Source of the DNA: Nitzschia sp. pyKryTriq1
Taxonomy: Eukaryota; Bacillariophyta; Bacillariophyceae; Bacillariales; Bacillariaceae
Length of the DNA: 64,000 nt
Direction: 5' to 3'
Assembly: GCA_956465555.1 (NCBI GenBank)
Contig: OY101115.1
Location: forward strand, 1,674,001-1,738,000
Below are positions 31,836 through 43,203 of the stretch, piece after piece. A program made the translations under genes and the position numbers. The notes beneath the pieces were generated by a model. The model did not search any database. It was not told the origin of the DNA and saw only the letters and a list, made by a program, of their open reading frames with translations. Position 1 is the stretch's first letter. The number at the start of each line of letters is the position of its first letter.

Positions 31836-32622
31836 TGTTTTACTGCTAATTTGCAATACGTGTGATATTTCGGAGATTTATAAGAGACGACTGTGGGGGG
31901 AGGACATTTATTACTACACCAAAGCTCGACAATACAAGTAGACCGTGCTGGTCCAGATTGGTTGTTTTGCATTGGTGATGGATATTGAGCCAAGTAGCAA
32001 AATGTGAATCATACCGTGATTCATGATTAATTGGACCCGGCAGTTCCAAGACTGATCGGCGAGAGCAAAGATCCAATTCCAACAAATGGAGTTATCAAAG
32101 ATAGAATAACATTGTTATAATCTCGAGTTTGAGACGAAAGTTTACTTTACTTTACTTTACTTGAGAGAGGTTCGTGCATCGGAAGATCAGACGAACTACT
32201 AGCAATACTACACGACACGGGACTGAAGAAGTAGTCCCACGAGTCATCAGTCAGCTGACGAAGAACAGACTACGGAGATTTCAACAAATGTTTTCAGGTG
32301 CGACATGAGTTTGGGCCGCTATGGCCTTTTTTCAGGCCTCTGGATGATGAAGGACGAGAAAAAGCACGCATTATTATTGTATGTCATGAAGCACGAGAAA
32401 AAGCACGCATTATTATTTCATGTCATGAAGCACGAGAAAAAGCACGCATTATTTGAGGTTCCGACTGGTTCATTTTGAGTGTTCGCCTCCCTCTACATAT
32501 TGTCACTGTAGTTGTAGTAGTTACGTACTTATTGATACGGATGACAGACAAACGGTACAAGAAGTCTTGTTCATACATACAGTACTTTCCAGGCTCACTC
32601 ATACGGGGTACATACAGTACTG
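31836..32622. other. Spacer between the duplicated segments
   Basis: This holds a short tandem repeat of about 44 bp (AAGCACGAGAAAAAGCACGC motif at about 32353-32450) and TTTACTTTACTT runs near 32140. No gene is supported. Confidence 0.45.
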
Positions 32623-33230
32623 GTACTGTGAATGTAGTCGAAAAAAAATCTACCATAAAATCTACTAACAATAACACGGGGTTCTCATCTCCGAAATCGT
32701 ACAAGTCGGTGCGCTCTCACCCCTTTTGGACGCGAAATGCGTCAAGTCGGTTGGAGAGCCGAAAGCACACGGTGGGCACGCGGTGTCAACAAGTCGCGAA
32801 ACACAACAGTAGCTAGTATTATGATGCATCTCGTAGCAGTACTTGTACAACTACTTGTACTTGTACTCGTCTCTACTCTAGCTAGAGCTACTAGCTAGTA
32901 GTAGAGTAGAGAGCTGAGGTAATTTAGTAACTACTGTCACTCTAGTAGTACTAAGTACTATATCGTAAAGCAGCGAAGTACTAGTACTACTACACTCTGT
33001 GGCTGCTTTACGATATTACAAGTACTGACTAAAAATAATTCTAGAGAGTCGCTAGCTTGCTCGCTGATGGCACTACACAGTACTACTACTATGTGGCTTG
33101 TTTATCCTGCTTGAGACGACGGGCTTCTTCTTTTTGATAGGCATCTTCCTCTGCCATTTGCTTGCTTGATCTCGTATTCGGTCAGCAGTGGTAGGTATTC
33201 CCTCCGGCGGTACTAGCTGCTCAATGATGG
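32623..33230. repeat. 608-bp direct repeat, copy 2
   Basis: This is the near-identical partner of 30845-31452, 1,778 bp downstream in the same orientation. At its right edge about 150 bp present beside copy 1 (31453-31600) are missing, after which similarity resumes for about 50 bp (33234-33285). The duplicated unit was therefore longer and copy 2 carries an internal deletion, or copy 1 an insertion. Confidence 0.92.
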
Positions 33231-34446
33231 GGGCAGAATGATTTCTTCTTCGTTGTCATCCTCATCATTGTCGTCGTCAATATCATCCTCATTATTCTTC
33301 ACCACCAGTGCGGCTTCTGGAGGTGGTTGCGCTGTGTCATTTCCTCTGCTCTCTCGTTGTGCTGCTTCTGCTGATTTGACAGCAACAGGAATGCGCGGTG
33401 CTTTCTTTTATGTTTCTTTGGGTGCCATTTGCTGTTCCTCGAGAAGAAGCTTGGCATGGAATAAAATTCGTGGGGCCGCCGTATGAAGATTCTCACGTGC
33501 TGCTGCTGCTGCTGCTGCTGCTGTTACCGTCGTCCTTTATCATGACGAGCATTATTGTTATTGCGTTGGTGTGAATTGTTTTGTCGAAAAATGCGATGAA
33601 AACGAGCGACGCGGAGGTCGATTTGCGGCGCACAGACAGTACGGTACAGTAGAATTTTTTTCAACTACACAGTAGTGCGTGAACGTTTTGAGGGGTTGTG
33701 AACGTGCGTGTTGTTATCGTGCAGCGTCTGTTCTTTGTCGGGTAGAATAAAACGTCGCAAAAGGCGACGAAACGAGCGACGCGGCGGTAGATTTATTTTT
33801 CAGCTACCGTCCGAAATCTACTTTCTTCAGTCACCGTAGACCTATTTCTACATACGGGAAATCCGCATCTGGTAGAAAAGTACGACTTCGGTAGATTTTT
33901 CAGGGTTATGTACCGGTAGCTGCCGCGCGATCCGATAAAGGGTAACTTTTATTTGAATGCTTTTTTATAAAAGATACATACTTGAATATATTTCATATCA
34001 CATGAAAAGGAGCCACATGAAAGAATGCTCGATCAACGGATGATGAAAATTTTCGTCATGCGACTCATGCGAGACCATCGCGCCGGGAGAGGGGACCCAA
34101 ATCGACAGAAAAGACCAGGCCCAACGGCCGGAGACACGGGAGCAGCACCGGCAAGTGAGTAGAGGCGGTACCAGGTCACGACTTGCGAGTATGGTACCAG
34201 TACGGTACTGTACCGGTGGTAAAGAATACAAAGTACCAGTACGAGTAGAGGGAGATAACAACTACCGGTACATTCAATTCTCGAGTGAAAGTCAGCCTCC
34301 ATTAGATTGATTGAAAGATTCAAGGTGTTTAGTCAGGGCAATAGATTCAGGGTTGTGAATAGAAGGCTACGCTAGGGGAATAGATCATAGAGAACCGGTT
34401 ACCGGAACATTCGAGGGGTCCTATTTGTACAGTGAAGACATTCACG
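33231..34446. other. Repeat-rich intergenic region
   Basis: Contains a (TGC)n microsatellite near 33500-33530 and two related blocks with GAAACGAGCGACGCGG (about 33600 and 33770) about 170 bp apart. A GTAC tract lies at about 34190-34275. There is no convincing ORF. An acidic reading (EDDIDDDNDEDDNEEE) on the minus strand at 33235-33290 is the remnant shared with the first repeat copy. Confidence 0.45.
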
Positions 34447-35541
34447 ATGCCTCCTGCTGCGCAGTTCGAGTTTTCAGCGGCTATCGAAGAACCCTACGAC
34501 AGCATCGAAGATGTGGGTGGCATTGAGGTAGAGGCGGTGCAGGGTTTGGACAAAATGCACGTGGTGACGAGAATCCGTATGCTTCCACGAGACCACTCGC
34601 TGGAAGAATTCAAATGTTCTCGAACGTTCCCTTCGAAGCTGGCACCAGAGGACTCAAGATTTTCGTATTTTGCTGGGGGAGGTGAAAAATGCCTCGCCGA
34701 TAGTTTTGACTCAGTGGATGTAATAGAAGAGAACTCGAACGAGGCGAGATTACTCAAAACTCTTGCAGCTAAAGCAACGGTGGTGCCGTATAATATGGAA
34801 TCGGGGCTCGGGGAGCCGTTTTCGGATGGCTCATTGAACGGAGATGACACGTACTTTCTCGATGAGACTGAAGCGAAATATCTTGATGTACTTGACAGGC
34901 ATCTAGAGGACACAGATCCAGAGTCGGTCTCGTTTTCAGACCTGGACAATGGGCCCGATGATCCACACCCGAAGAAGACCAGAGCAAACATGGAACAGAT
35001 GCTGGAACACTTCCTCGATAATCCATGCTGCGAGTGTAGCCCGGAAATGATAGCCACCAAGCCCCTGAAATCATCACTTCGTCCCTCGAAGTGGACTAAT
35101 CGGAACGGCAACCTACTCACCCCTTCCACGTCCAGGTCCCATCTCTCACAGGACCTCAATGTGCAATTCAAAGAAGTTGATATCCGTGAATTCAAGATGA
35201 CACTAGGTAATCACCCGTCGGCAACATCAGGCCCCCCAGTAATGCTCGACTGGGACTGTAAGCCGCCGAACAAGGTTGTTGATCTGGATGCTTATGAGAA
35301 AGCAAGGCCCCCACGCCGGAGCCGGCGCCAGCTCAAACTAAGCCTGCAGGAAAGACACAACATTCTAGTAAAGCAAAGTGGCTTTACCTTTGAGGAAGTC
35401 AAAGGAGCCTGGCAAGAAGCGCTGGAGATACGGAAGCAGCGGAAAGAAACGCTAGAACGAGGGCTTGCACTAATGAAATGGGACGAAGTATGGGAGTCAA
35501 CGTGTCGAAAATTCGGTCGTATTGTAGATACATCGGCATAA
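34447..35541 (+). CDS. Diatom-type conserved hypothetical protein
   Basis: A single exon encodes about 364 residues from the ATG at 34447 (an upstream in-frame GTG was not used). The N-terminal 230 residues are acidic and disordered. The C-terminal module, about 245-345, is the recognisable part: VQFKEVDIREFKMTLGNHPS, SGPPVMLDWDCKPP, a basic RPPRRSRRQLKLS, and a charged helix with LEIRKQRKETLERGL. Proteins with a V-F-E-V-REF-TLG-HP-SGPP block are numerous in diatoms and have no assigned function. That familiarity is from memory, not a search. Confidence 0.7.
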   Translation: MPPAAQFEFSAAIEEPYDSIEDVGGIEVEAVQGLDKMHVVTRIRMLPRDHSLEEFKCSRTFPSKLAPEDSRFSYFAGGGEKCLADSFDSVDVIEENSNEARLLKTLAAKATVVPYNMESGLGEPFSDGSLNGDDTYFLDETEAKYLDVLDRHLEDTDPESVSFSDLDNGPDDPHPKKTRANMEQMLEHFLDNPCCECSPEMIATKPLKSSLRPSKWTNRNGNLLTPSTSRSHLSQDLNVQFKEVDIREFKMTLGNHPSATSGPPVMLDWDCKPPNKVVDLDAYEKARPPRRSRRQLKLSLQERHNILVKQSGFTFEEVKGAWQEALEIRKQRKETLERGLALMKWDEVWESTCRKFGRIVDTSA

Positions 35542-36103
35542 CAGCACACTAGTAGTAGAAACTAACGGTATTCTCAGTCTCATTTCTTTGTATTGTGGCA
35601 TGGGTAGTAAGGTTGCACTACATGTAGCGGTAAGAATAGTACTGTACCGTATGTACTCTGGGGTAGTGTTATGCTCCGGATTTCTCGTCTTGTATTTCTG
35701 TGCCGGTACGTGCACTGTGCCAGTGGGATGTCTTATTTTCTATTACCCCTGCTGTACCCGCCCGGTGCGGCGGCCAGACTCGATTACCACCGTCTTCTCT
35801 CTTGTACTGTAGGTGGCGTTAGACATCGCCAGCCGCTCTAGTTAGTAGAAGGCGCAGCCAGCAAAAAGCCGCGCCAAAAAGAAAACACTCACAATCTCAA
35901 TGCTGATGGTACCGGTAGACTACCAGTACCAGGTACCAGTACGGTACAGTACTTGTACCGGTACACAGGAACGATATTGACAGATCCTCTTGTCTCTTGT
36001 TCTCTCGTACCTGGTTTTCAGCGAGCAGTCACCACAGGAACACAATCCACCACACGTCAAGGAATCTAAAACAGCAGCGAACATTTCCATTCCATCTCAT
36101 CCC
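35542..36103. repeat. Intergenic with GTAC tracts
   Basis: GTAC-rich words occur near 35638-35660 and, densely, at 35905-35965 (CCGGTAGACTACCAGTACCAGG type), about 140 bp before the WD40 ATG. No ORF is supported. Confidence 0.5.
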
Positions 36104-37888
36104 ATGAGTCTGTGGGAAACTTTTCGCCTCGACCATGAATTGGAGATGATGCATGGTGACCTGAACCCAAAAGCCAGGAAAGTGAAAAACAAGATTCCAT
36201 CTTATTCTCCCAGAAACACTGGCACTAGCTTGTACCCTCCGGTCTTTCTTGCAGCGGACGGTCCGGTGTGCAGGGAACAGAAGATTCAGTGGGGGCAGCG
36301 CAAAGCCCTCAAGAAAGCGATCAATAGCTCTGTGGTTCCAGGGGTTGACTGCTATTCGGATGGTACGAAAGTAGTGTACAGGAAGCGAGAAGATTGGTCA
36401 AGGCCGCAGGGCTATGTTGCGTGTACTTTTCTCGACCAGTACGATACTGTGCTTGCGTGTGATCACAGTGGGACCATTGATTTGGTAAGGCTACCGAGCT
36501 ATGCTGAAGATGCCAAACCGAGGAAACTAGGGCAAGTCCTAGTGGACAATTTGGAGATGAGTGTTTGGAAGGATAGACCATTCACTCCAAAAATTAAAAG
36601 CATTCGCTCCGGCAATGCATTCGTTGTCGGATTGGGAGGGTCTTATCATGTATTTGCTTCGGAAAGGGCACGTAAATGGGGAGATGACCTCCAGCTCGAG
36701 AGTTCCCACTTCTCACAGCGTTCACCTTCAGCTTTCATCGCTACCTCCTGGACTCTGCATGGCCCTCGCAGAAAATTCTATCGAGACATGCAAAATCCTG
36801 ACTTGTCCCTTGTCAGCATCGCCACTTCGGGTAGAGGAATCACACATATGGGTGATTTTCATGAGATGCTTCAAGAAATTCAGGGATGGGATAGCCGAAA
36901 CCCAAAAGAACGAAAGACCCTCCGTGGGTCGAGCTTCTTCCCGAGACGTCGAGCAAAACAAGCAGCGAAATGGGACTTCCTCGAAACAAATTCTTCTCTT
37001 CTGGCTGCACAGGTTGATTCTGAGGAAGACTCTTTCTGGTTACGGCTAGTTGACGATAGAGTGCACGATCCTGTCGTCTGTGTAGATCAAACATCGCGCG
37101 ATAGTAGGAATCAGTGTGAAGAGCACATAACTGCATGCGCATTTGCATCCAGCACGTGCTTGGCTACTGCACATGTTGTGACCTGCAGTGATCCGACACC
37201 ACGAGTGCCTGCAACCACCCACGCCAAAGATATGGCATCAAAGAAAGTGGGGCACATGGATGCCTTCGTGAAATTGTGGGATATCAGAATGATGTCCGCA
37301 TCCCGGGGGGAGAATGAACTTTCGACTATACGGCTTCCTCAATTTCCTTTTGATAAAGCCGTTGCTGTCAAACCAGAATCCGTAACATGCAACGAGTTTG
37401 GTGGCCAGGACAAGGTGGCTCGTGATTTTGTCATTTCCGATCTTTCGGCATCTGCCAACGGCGGAGGCACAATTATCCTTACAGCTCAGTCGCGCTGGCA
37501 ATCAGTCTCTGAACATTTTTCATTAAATCTCGGCTACCTCGGGCTTGAGAGCATACATACGCAAAAGGGTGATCAGGAGCACCTGCTCCATAGTGCATCA
37601 GAAAGCCATGGCGTGCTCGCTTGTGTCGAGAATCAAAATGAAATTGCGCTCTTTGACGTTCGATCTAGTAGGAAACCAAGCCCTCAGAGATGCAATAAGC
37701 GGAGATCGAATGGGACTTCGAAAGACGACGAAGAATTTAGTAATAAGCTTCGATACTGTATTCGTCCCGAGCTAAAGGACAGACACGGACTCAAGACGCA
37801 GTTGTCTTGTATTTCAATGAATCCTGCTGGAACTTCTTTAATTGGAGGTTCTATTGATGGGGATCTCTTTGTCTGGCGAGGGCTCTAG
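36104..37888 (+). CDS. WD40-like repeat protein
   Basis: A single exon encodes 594 residues from the ATG at 36104 (MSLWETFRLDHELEMMHGDL). Propeller-like strands are visible at YVACTFLDQYDTVLACDHSG, HITACAFASSTCLATAHVV, AFVKLWDIRMMSAS, HGVLACVENQNEIALFDVRS and the closing LSCISMNPAGTSLIGGSIDGDLFVWRG. Other blades are too divergent to place. The KLWDIR and FDVR motifs recall DTL/CDT2-type substrate receptors of CUL4-DDB1 ligases, but that is only a suggestion. It converges tail-to-tail with the RNB gene, with just 16 bp between stop codons. Confidence 0.65.
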   Translation: MSLWETFRLDHELEMMHGDLNPKARKVKNKIPSYSPRNTGTSLYPPVFLAADGPVCREQKIQWGQRKALKKAINSSVVPGVDCYSDGTKVVYRKREDWSRPQGYVACTFLDQYDTVLACDHSGTIDLVRLPSYAEDAKPRKLGQVLVDNLEMSVWKDRPFTPKIKSIRSGNAFVVGLGGSYHVFASERARKWGDDLQLESSHFSQRSPSAFIATSWTLHGPRRKFYRDMQNPDLSLVSIATSGRGITHMGDFHEMLQEIQGWDSRNPKERKTLRGSSFFPRRRAKQAAKWDFLETNSSLLAAQVDSEEDSFWLRLVDDRVHDPVVCVDQTSRDSRNQCEEHITACAFASSTCLATAHVVTCSDPTPRVPATTHAKDMASKKVGHMDAFVKLWDIRMMSASRGENELSTIRLPQFPFDKAVAVKPESVTCNEFGGQDKVARDFVISDLSASANGGGTIILTAQSRWQSVSEHFSLNLGYLGLESIHTQKGDQEHLLHSASESHGVLACVENQNEIALFDVRSSRKPSPQRCNKRRSNGTSKDDEEFSNKLRYCIRPELKDRHGLKTQLSCISMNPAGTSLIGGSIDGDLFVWRGL

Positions 37889-37904
37889 CCAATCTCAAAG
37901 ACGA

Positions 37905-40642
37905 CTAGAGTTCAGCCCGCACAAATGAAAGCTGACCGTTCCGCGGGAGTACACTGCCTACTTGTACCCTGAATTTCATACCAGCCTGCAGACTTGATAC
38001 TGGGCTGACGTATCGCCATTCCAGTCCCAATTCGTAGACATAAATTGCGTACTGCTGACGAGATGGGTTGGTGCATCCAAGTACAAGTATATCGAAAGTT
38101 TTCTCTGGCTCTCTGTCTTTCAGCCTTCGGATGTGCTCCAACATCCAATATTTTTGCGACATCTTTTGCAGCGGTCTAGCGGCACGTAACCAGGCAGCAC
38201 GTTCTGAATAGTTGATATCTTGGTCGAGCATCTCGCTCGAAGCAAAGGCTTCCTTGAAGCTTTCAGGCGTCAGGGGACACTTCAAGCCAAGATCGAGCGC
38301 CGTGATCCCAGGAGGAAGGTCTTCTCCATTCTCGTAGATATCAATCACTTTCTTCCGGCGAAGAAACCTTTTTATTGCGCAATGCACCTGAAGATCACCA
38401 AAACGACGAATTGGCGAAGTCCACTGACAGTAGCATTCCAGACCAAGGCCTGCGTGTGGTTTAGGGGTTTCATCCACCACAACTGGACTGAAAAATCTTC
38501 GAGCGTACCATGAGTGACAAAGACCGCCACCAACATTGTTGGATAACAAGTCTTCCATTATCCTTTTCTCTCGGGACCGGGACCGAAAATCTTTATGCAT
38601 AACGGAGGGAACATGAGTATATCAGGCTAGTCAAATTTCAACTAACATTGTGGTTGCATCTGCCTGGTGACGGGGGGGGGGCTCACCTGGGTTTGGCTGG
38701 GATCGAAAAGCGAGTCGAAGAGGGGCACTTTGGGGGGGGTGAGGATCTGGTTTATGTGTCTCGTCCCTTTTGTCAAGGTAAAGCTTCCATTTCCCTATTG
38801 CTTCGCCGGCGAGGATCATCATCTCTATGCCAAGAGAAAAGGTCAGATACAAGGCAATCTTACGGAGCACAAAAAGCCGTTTACCCACCTGTCACGAGTA
38901 CCGATGAGGAGGATACGGGCTCTTCGAATATAAAATCGGGTTGCTCATTTGATGAGGAATCATCTACAACTGAAGACTGGTTCGATCCACCATTGTTGGA
39001 TATATCAATATGGACGGCCAATCCGACCCCATCTGGTGCTTTCAAATCCTCGAAAGCTGATATGCTGAACTGAGGGATTTGCTTCGGAACAAATGCCTCT
39101 GATGAACCATTTCTAATCCTATACTCGCGTCTTCTCATCGCTGCCGAAAAGAGAGCACCAAGTTCCCATTCCTCTCTGTATGCTATGCCATCATCTAGCA
39201 TATCATCTACTTCATCATATGACAAACGATAATCGACATGCACCAACGATGGGAACACCACGATGCTAGAATCAATTATTGATCCATCGTCTGCGAGTTC
39301 AACACCTAGAGACAATGCAAACGAGTCTTTCCGAGCGGCTAGCGACATCGCATTGCTTAGGCTTTTGGAGCATGAGGAAGGATCTGAGATACGGTAAGAC
39401 GCTCCAACATTGAGATTATGATTAGTACGAGTACTCACTCAGGTGGAAACATTGGAATTGACATCTGCGGTAAATAGTGCGAGGTGGCTCTTGTCCTCGC
39501 AGTCAGAAAAGGGATCGATTCTCTTTGTGCGTTCTTGTCCGCATCAGCTATATGAATCCAAATCCGCAACCTCTCCGATCCGTCTTCTCCTGTGTACTTC
39601 TCGTATCCAATGCCATCGTCGATTTCAGATGTGAACGGGCCGTCAATCGTGAATGTCTTCAAACTCCGAAGATTTTGTCGGATTCCAAGGATGCTGTCGG
39701 GGTCATGGCTTTGGCATTGCTGCATTTGAAATTGTTTGGTGAGGTGATGAATTGAAAATCGGGACATACTGATAACGCATAGTTGAAACTTACGACTGAC
39801 GCCATGGCAGCTTCAATTTCCGCCTTGCTAAACCTGATGGGAAATCCGCTTCTTAACAATGCCAAATCTTCATGTTTGGTCCAAACTCCAAGAGACACCA
39901 GCAAATCGAACGCTCCTTGTGGGGATCGTTTCCGGTCAAGACGAGCCAATAATTGAAGACCCGCAGATTTTTCGTTGCGAAGTTTAAGTCTTCTGGTGCT
40001 TGACGCGTCCCATTCCTTGTACCGATAATCTCGTCCGGCTTGCGCGTCATCCCCACGCTCCGAAAGATGAGACATCCACTTTTCAAATTGTTCTGGGGTC
40101 CCCGACAATCCATAGTTCATCCCTAGCACTAACACCGAATGTAAGGAAGCAATTGCTCCCAAGACTATAATATATTCTGCTTCGTCAACAGATGTATGAT
40201 TAAACAAATCTTCAAGCCGTTTCTCCCCTTCTTCTCTTTCACATAAATCCACGAACAGGCCATGAACAATCGTCGGCGGGGAACTGTTCTGCTGGTTCAT
40301 AGCCGGCAGATAGTAGGGTTGACCTCCATTCCCAGTTATAGAGTCGATCTTGTCGTGTATCAAGGTGGCCATCAGGTCCAGTGATTTGTCTTCGAGCTCC
40401 TTTCTCCAAGCTTCTTCCTCGGCATCATTGACTGGTGGTACGCGTTGCGCTAAGATCTCGTCGGGTACCCACGATCCCGACAAACTGGACTGACAAGTTG
40501 TGAATCTGCGTTCGTATGAGCATATCCAGGGTGGGAGGCTGCTTGCAAGAAAAGAATGGGCGTGTCGGATATAAAGGCAGAATATCAGCGCAAGTAGGGC
40601 CCATCCATGACATATTGTATTATGGCCATTGAGACAGACCAT
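37905..40642 (-). CDS. RNase II/R-family exoribonuclease (RNB domain), probably organellar
   Basis: The five-exon model is 40642-39794, 39719-39439, 39361-38889, 38824-38687 and 38590-37905, with introns of 64-96 bp, giving about 808 residues. Residues 1-35 (LLALIFCLYIRHAHSFL) form a signal peptide plus HSF, suggesting plastid entry. The RNB core begins KTFTIDGPFTSEIDDGIG, with the catalytic Asp cluster, and HIADA. It continues YLPQMSIPMFPP, DSFALSLGVELADDG, EMMILAGEAIGKW, SQPNP and YCQWTSPIRRFGDLQVH, ending in an S1-like segment. It would degrade RNA 3'-to-5', as plastid RNR1 does in rRNA maturation. Junctions 2-3 and 4-5 were chosen to keep family motifs in frame, and the last is least certain. 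Confidence 0.85.
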
Positions 40643-43203
40643 TTTCGACCGATATTCCCAATACAGTATGTGCTGAAAATTACTTAGATTCTCCGCAAGC
40701 CCTACACGTGTGTGGTTTCGTCTTGAAAACAAAGAGAGAGTTGTTCCAAATCCCAGAGATACCTGATACTATGTGGATACGAAACTGATGCACACGATCA
40801 TCGATGATCATCATCATCGTCCATTATCATAATTTCCATCATCCATCATCCATCTACAGTACAGTACCGGTACGTACAGTACATATCTTGACCGGTAGTG
40901 ACCGGTCTCAAACTTTTAATGTTGCCGCCTTCTTACGCGTGGAACTAAAATGATGTGTCCCTTTCCAGCAGGTGGCGCTCCCACAAAGAGGTGGCGTTTT
41001 TACGCGCGATAACAACTGATTTTGATACCGCTTCGCGTGCTTTTACGCGCTTATTCCAAAAGGCAGGGCGGACCTCCAAATAACCAATGTAAGCATCAAC
41101 GCATATCCCGATACCTACCACACCACATGTTTAGCGTGCTTGTCGGATTCAGTTTGGTATTCGAAAAGTGGGACATCTCCCAATATTTCCGAAGATATGA
41201 ACTCTCAAAGATTGGGTCTGATTATTTATTTTATTTTGTGCTGATTTTCGCGGCGATACTAACGCACTTGCTGGTTTGCAACGCTCTGATTCGCAATAAT
41301 AGAAGCAACATTCATGCCACGTAATGGATTTTCCCGCTGCTCTGCCTTATGCTTGAATCTCAATATTGCGCTGGGATGAGCGCAACATTTGCCAATGTTG
41401 TCCAAAAAGACTGTTCACCGTTGATTTTCTTCGGAACGAACGACTGTACCCTTGAATCCGTTGCGTCTCCTCCTTTGGCCGGCATGCGGCATGCTGGGTT
41501 CCTTGGAAAGGCCCAACAGCAGCGCCCACACAACAACCCAGAACAATTGAAGATGGCATGGTTGATGGATGTGATTATTTATGCCATGACGAGGAGGAGA
41601 AGCGAAGTGCCCTATGCACGAGGTAGTCGACAAGAATGATTGAAAGTGTAAATTATGAGCTAGAAATGAATGGTTATTTTGGAACTACTTGTTTCAAAAT
41701 CAAAAGATATTGCGCTGACTTGGCGAAATATTAATCTTGCATGACTTTCACATGGTTGACCAGATGAATCCATTTCATGTGGTTTGAATCTCATTTTATG
41801 TGATGAGCTATTTTCGGTGCCTGTTTGGCAGTTGCAGTCTAGTACATAGACTTGTAGTTTCTGTTGAGTCTTAGCAACGGACGGGGGCCAGTCGTACGTC
41901 GCGCGTCTCACACGCACCCGAGTCATTACGGGCCGACCACGTCATCGACTGGTCGTGGCTAGGGCGTCTGCGCATGCACGGCGCGCACTAGCGTGGAAGA
42001 TCCTTCAGGACATTATCTACCGACGACGGGCAGACTATGGTCGTACGAGTCGCGTAGACCATGTGTATTGCACTCGCCCCCATGTTCTGGGATCTACGAG
42101 CGTTATGGTCGTACGAGTCGCGTAGACCGTGTGTATTGCAGAAGGAGCGGTTCCATCGGATGAAATTTTGGAATTTCCCAATGCATTTCCAGGCCGTCAT
42201 AACTTCCCCAATTTCAAATCTGAAGAAACTCCACCGTGGCAGTGAACGGATATCAAGCCATACTTTTTTAAATAGAAGACGGCAAATCATCGATATCTAC
42301 TGTCTACACTACTTCGGAAGAAGATAAAGCACAACAGCCATTGAATTTGGAGGGAAACAGATTGTATCATCGTACATTCCAGTACAATTTTAACGTGCGG
42401 ACCACAGCTCCGCGCACGCGTGGAAATTTATCCGTTTCCCCTCTGGACCACTGCCTTCTGACTCTTGTGAGGGCTCTCCTTGGTACTTGCACGCCAGACC
42501 GAATGCACCGGGCACAAGAATGATATACAAATAACCATTCCTGAAGATCTTAGATGAAACGAGACATGTCTTGGACCCGGAACAGTTACGGACAGAAGCC
42601 TGTATGATCGGACCACATCGGATCACGTGGGCCGCGCGCCCCGAGGCACTCCCGTAGGGCTATTACTATCTTGGTCTTAGGGACTAGCTTAGTCCTAACT
42701 GCCATCTAGTTGTCTCTGCGCGCTTGCGAAGCGCCTAACCACACATTCGACTGTATGTATGTCTGACTTCACTTATCCCACCGACTGTACGACGGTGTGG
42801 ACCCCTCCTTTACGTACATTACTGGCTTGCTTACACTGGCCGAGGCGTAGCTTGGGAATCATCTTGGATGATTCCCGGTCATCCTCGCCCCCCCTTCTCC
42901 TCTCTCTCCCTTGATCTCGCTCGTCGGATGATACAGATCGTTCGTGCCGATGACCCGCGTTCCGCGCTATGTAGCGAGAGTCACAGACTTAGTGTACCGG
43001 TACCAGGTACAAAGTACGTCGTGCCGGTTCGACTTTCCGGGTCGCTGCTTGTAGCTGGCGTATTATAGTGTGTCCCTCATCTCTCTCGTCATGTCTCCGC
43101 ACAACTCGATCGATTACTTGTGACCCTCACACACAATTTTTCGGGCACGACAAGGTTGCTCCATCTCACAACTGCTGTAATTTTCCTTTGACATTAAGGT
43201 AAA
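40643..43203. other. Gene-poor intergenic region
   Basis: There are GTAC words at 40857-40890 and 42990-43025 and ATGATCATCATCATC repeats near 40800. A 37-bp direct duplication occurs at 42036-42072 and 42104-42140 (TATGGTCGTACGAGTCGCG). The stretch 42600-42960 has repeat-like composition (CTTAGGGACTAGCTTAGTCC; CTTGCGAAGCGCC) and may be an unassigned mobile-element remnant. Open frames here are short and unsupported. Confidence 0.45.

Noticed and set aside
34432-34446. GTG start for the diatom-type hypothetical protein
   Set aside because: The first ATG (34447) is only five codons later and is the normal eukaryotic start.
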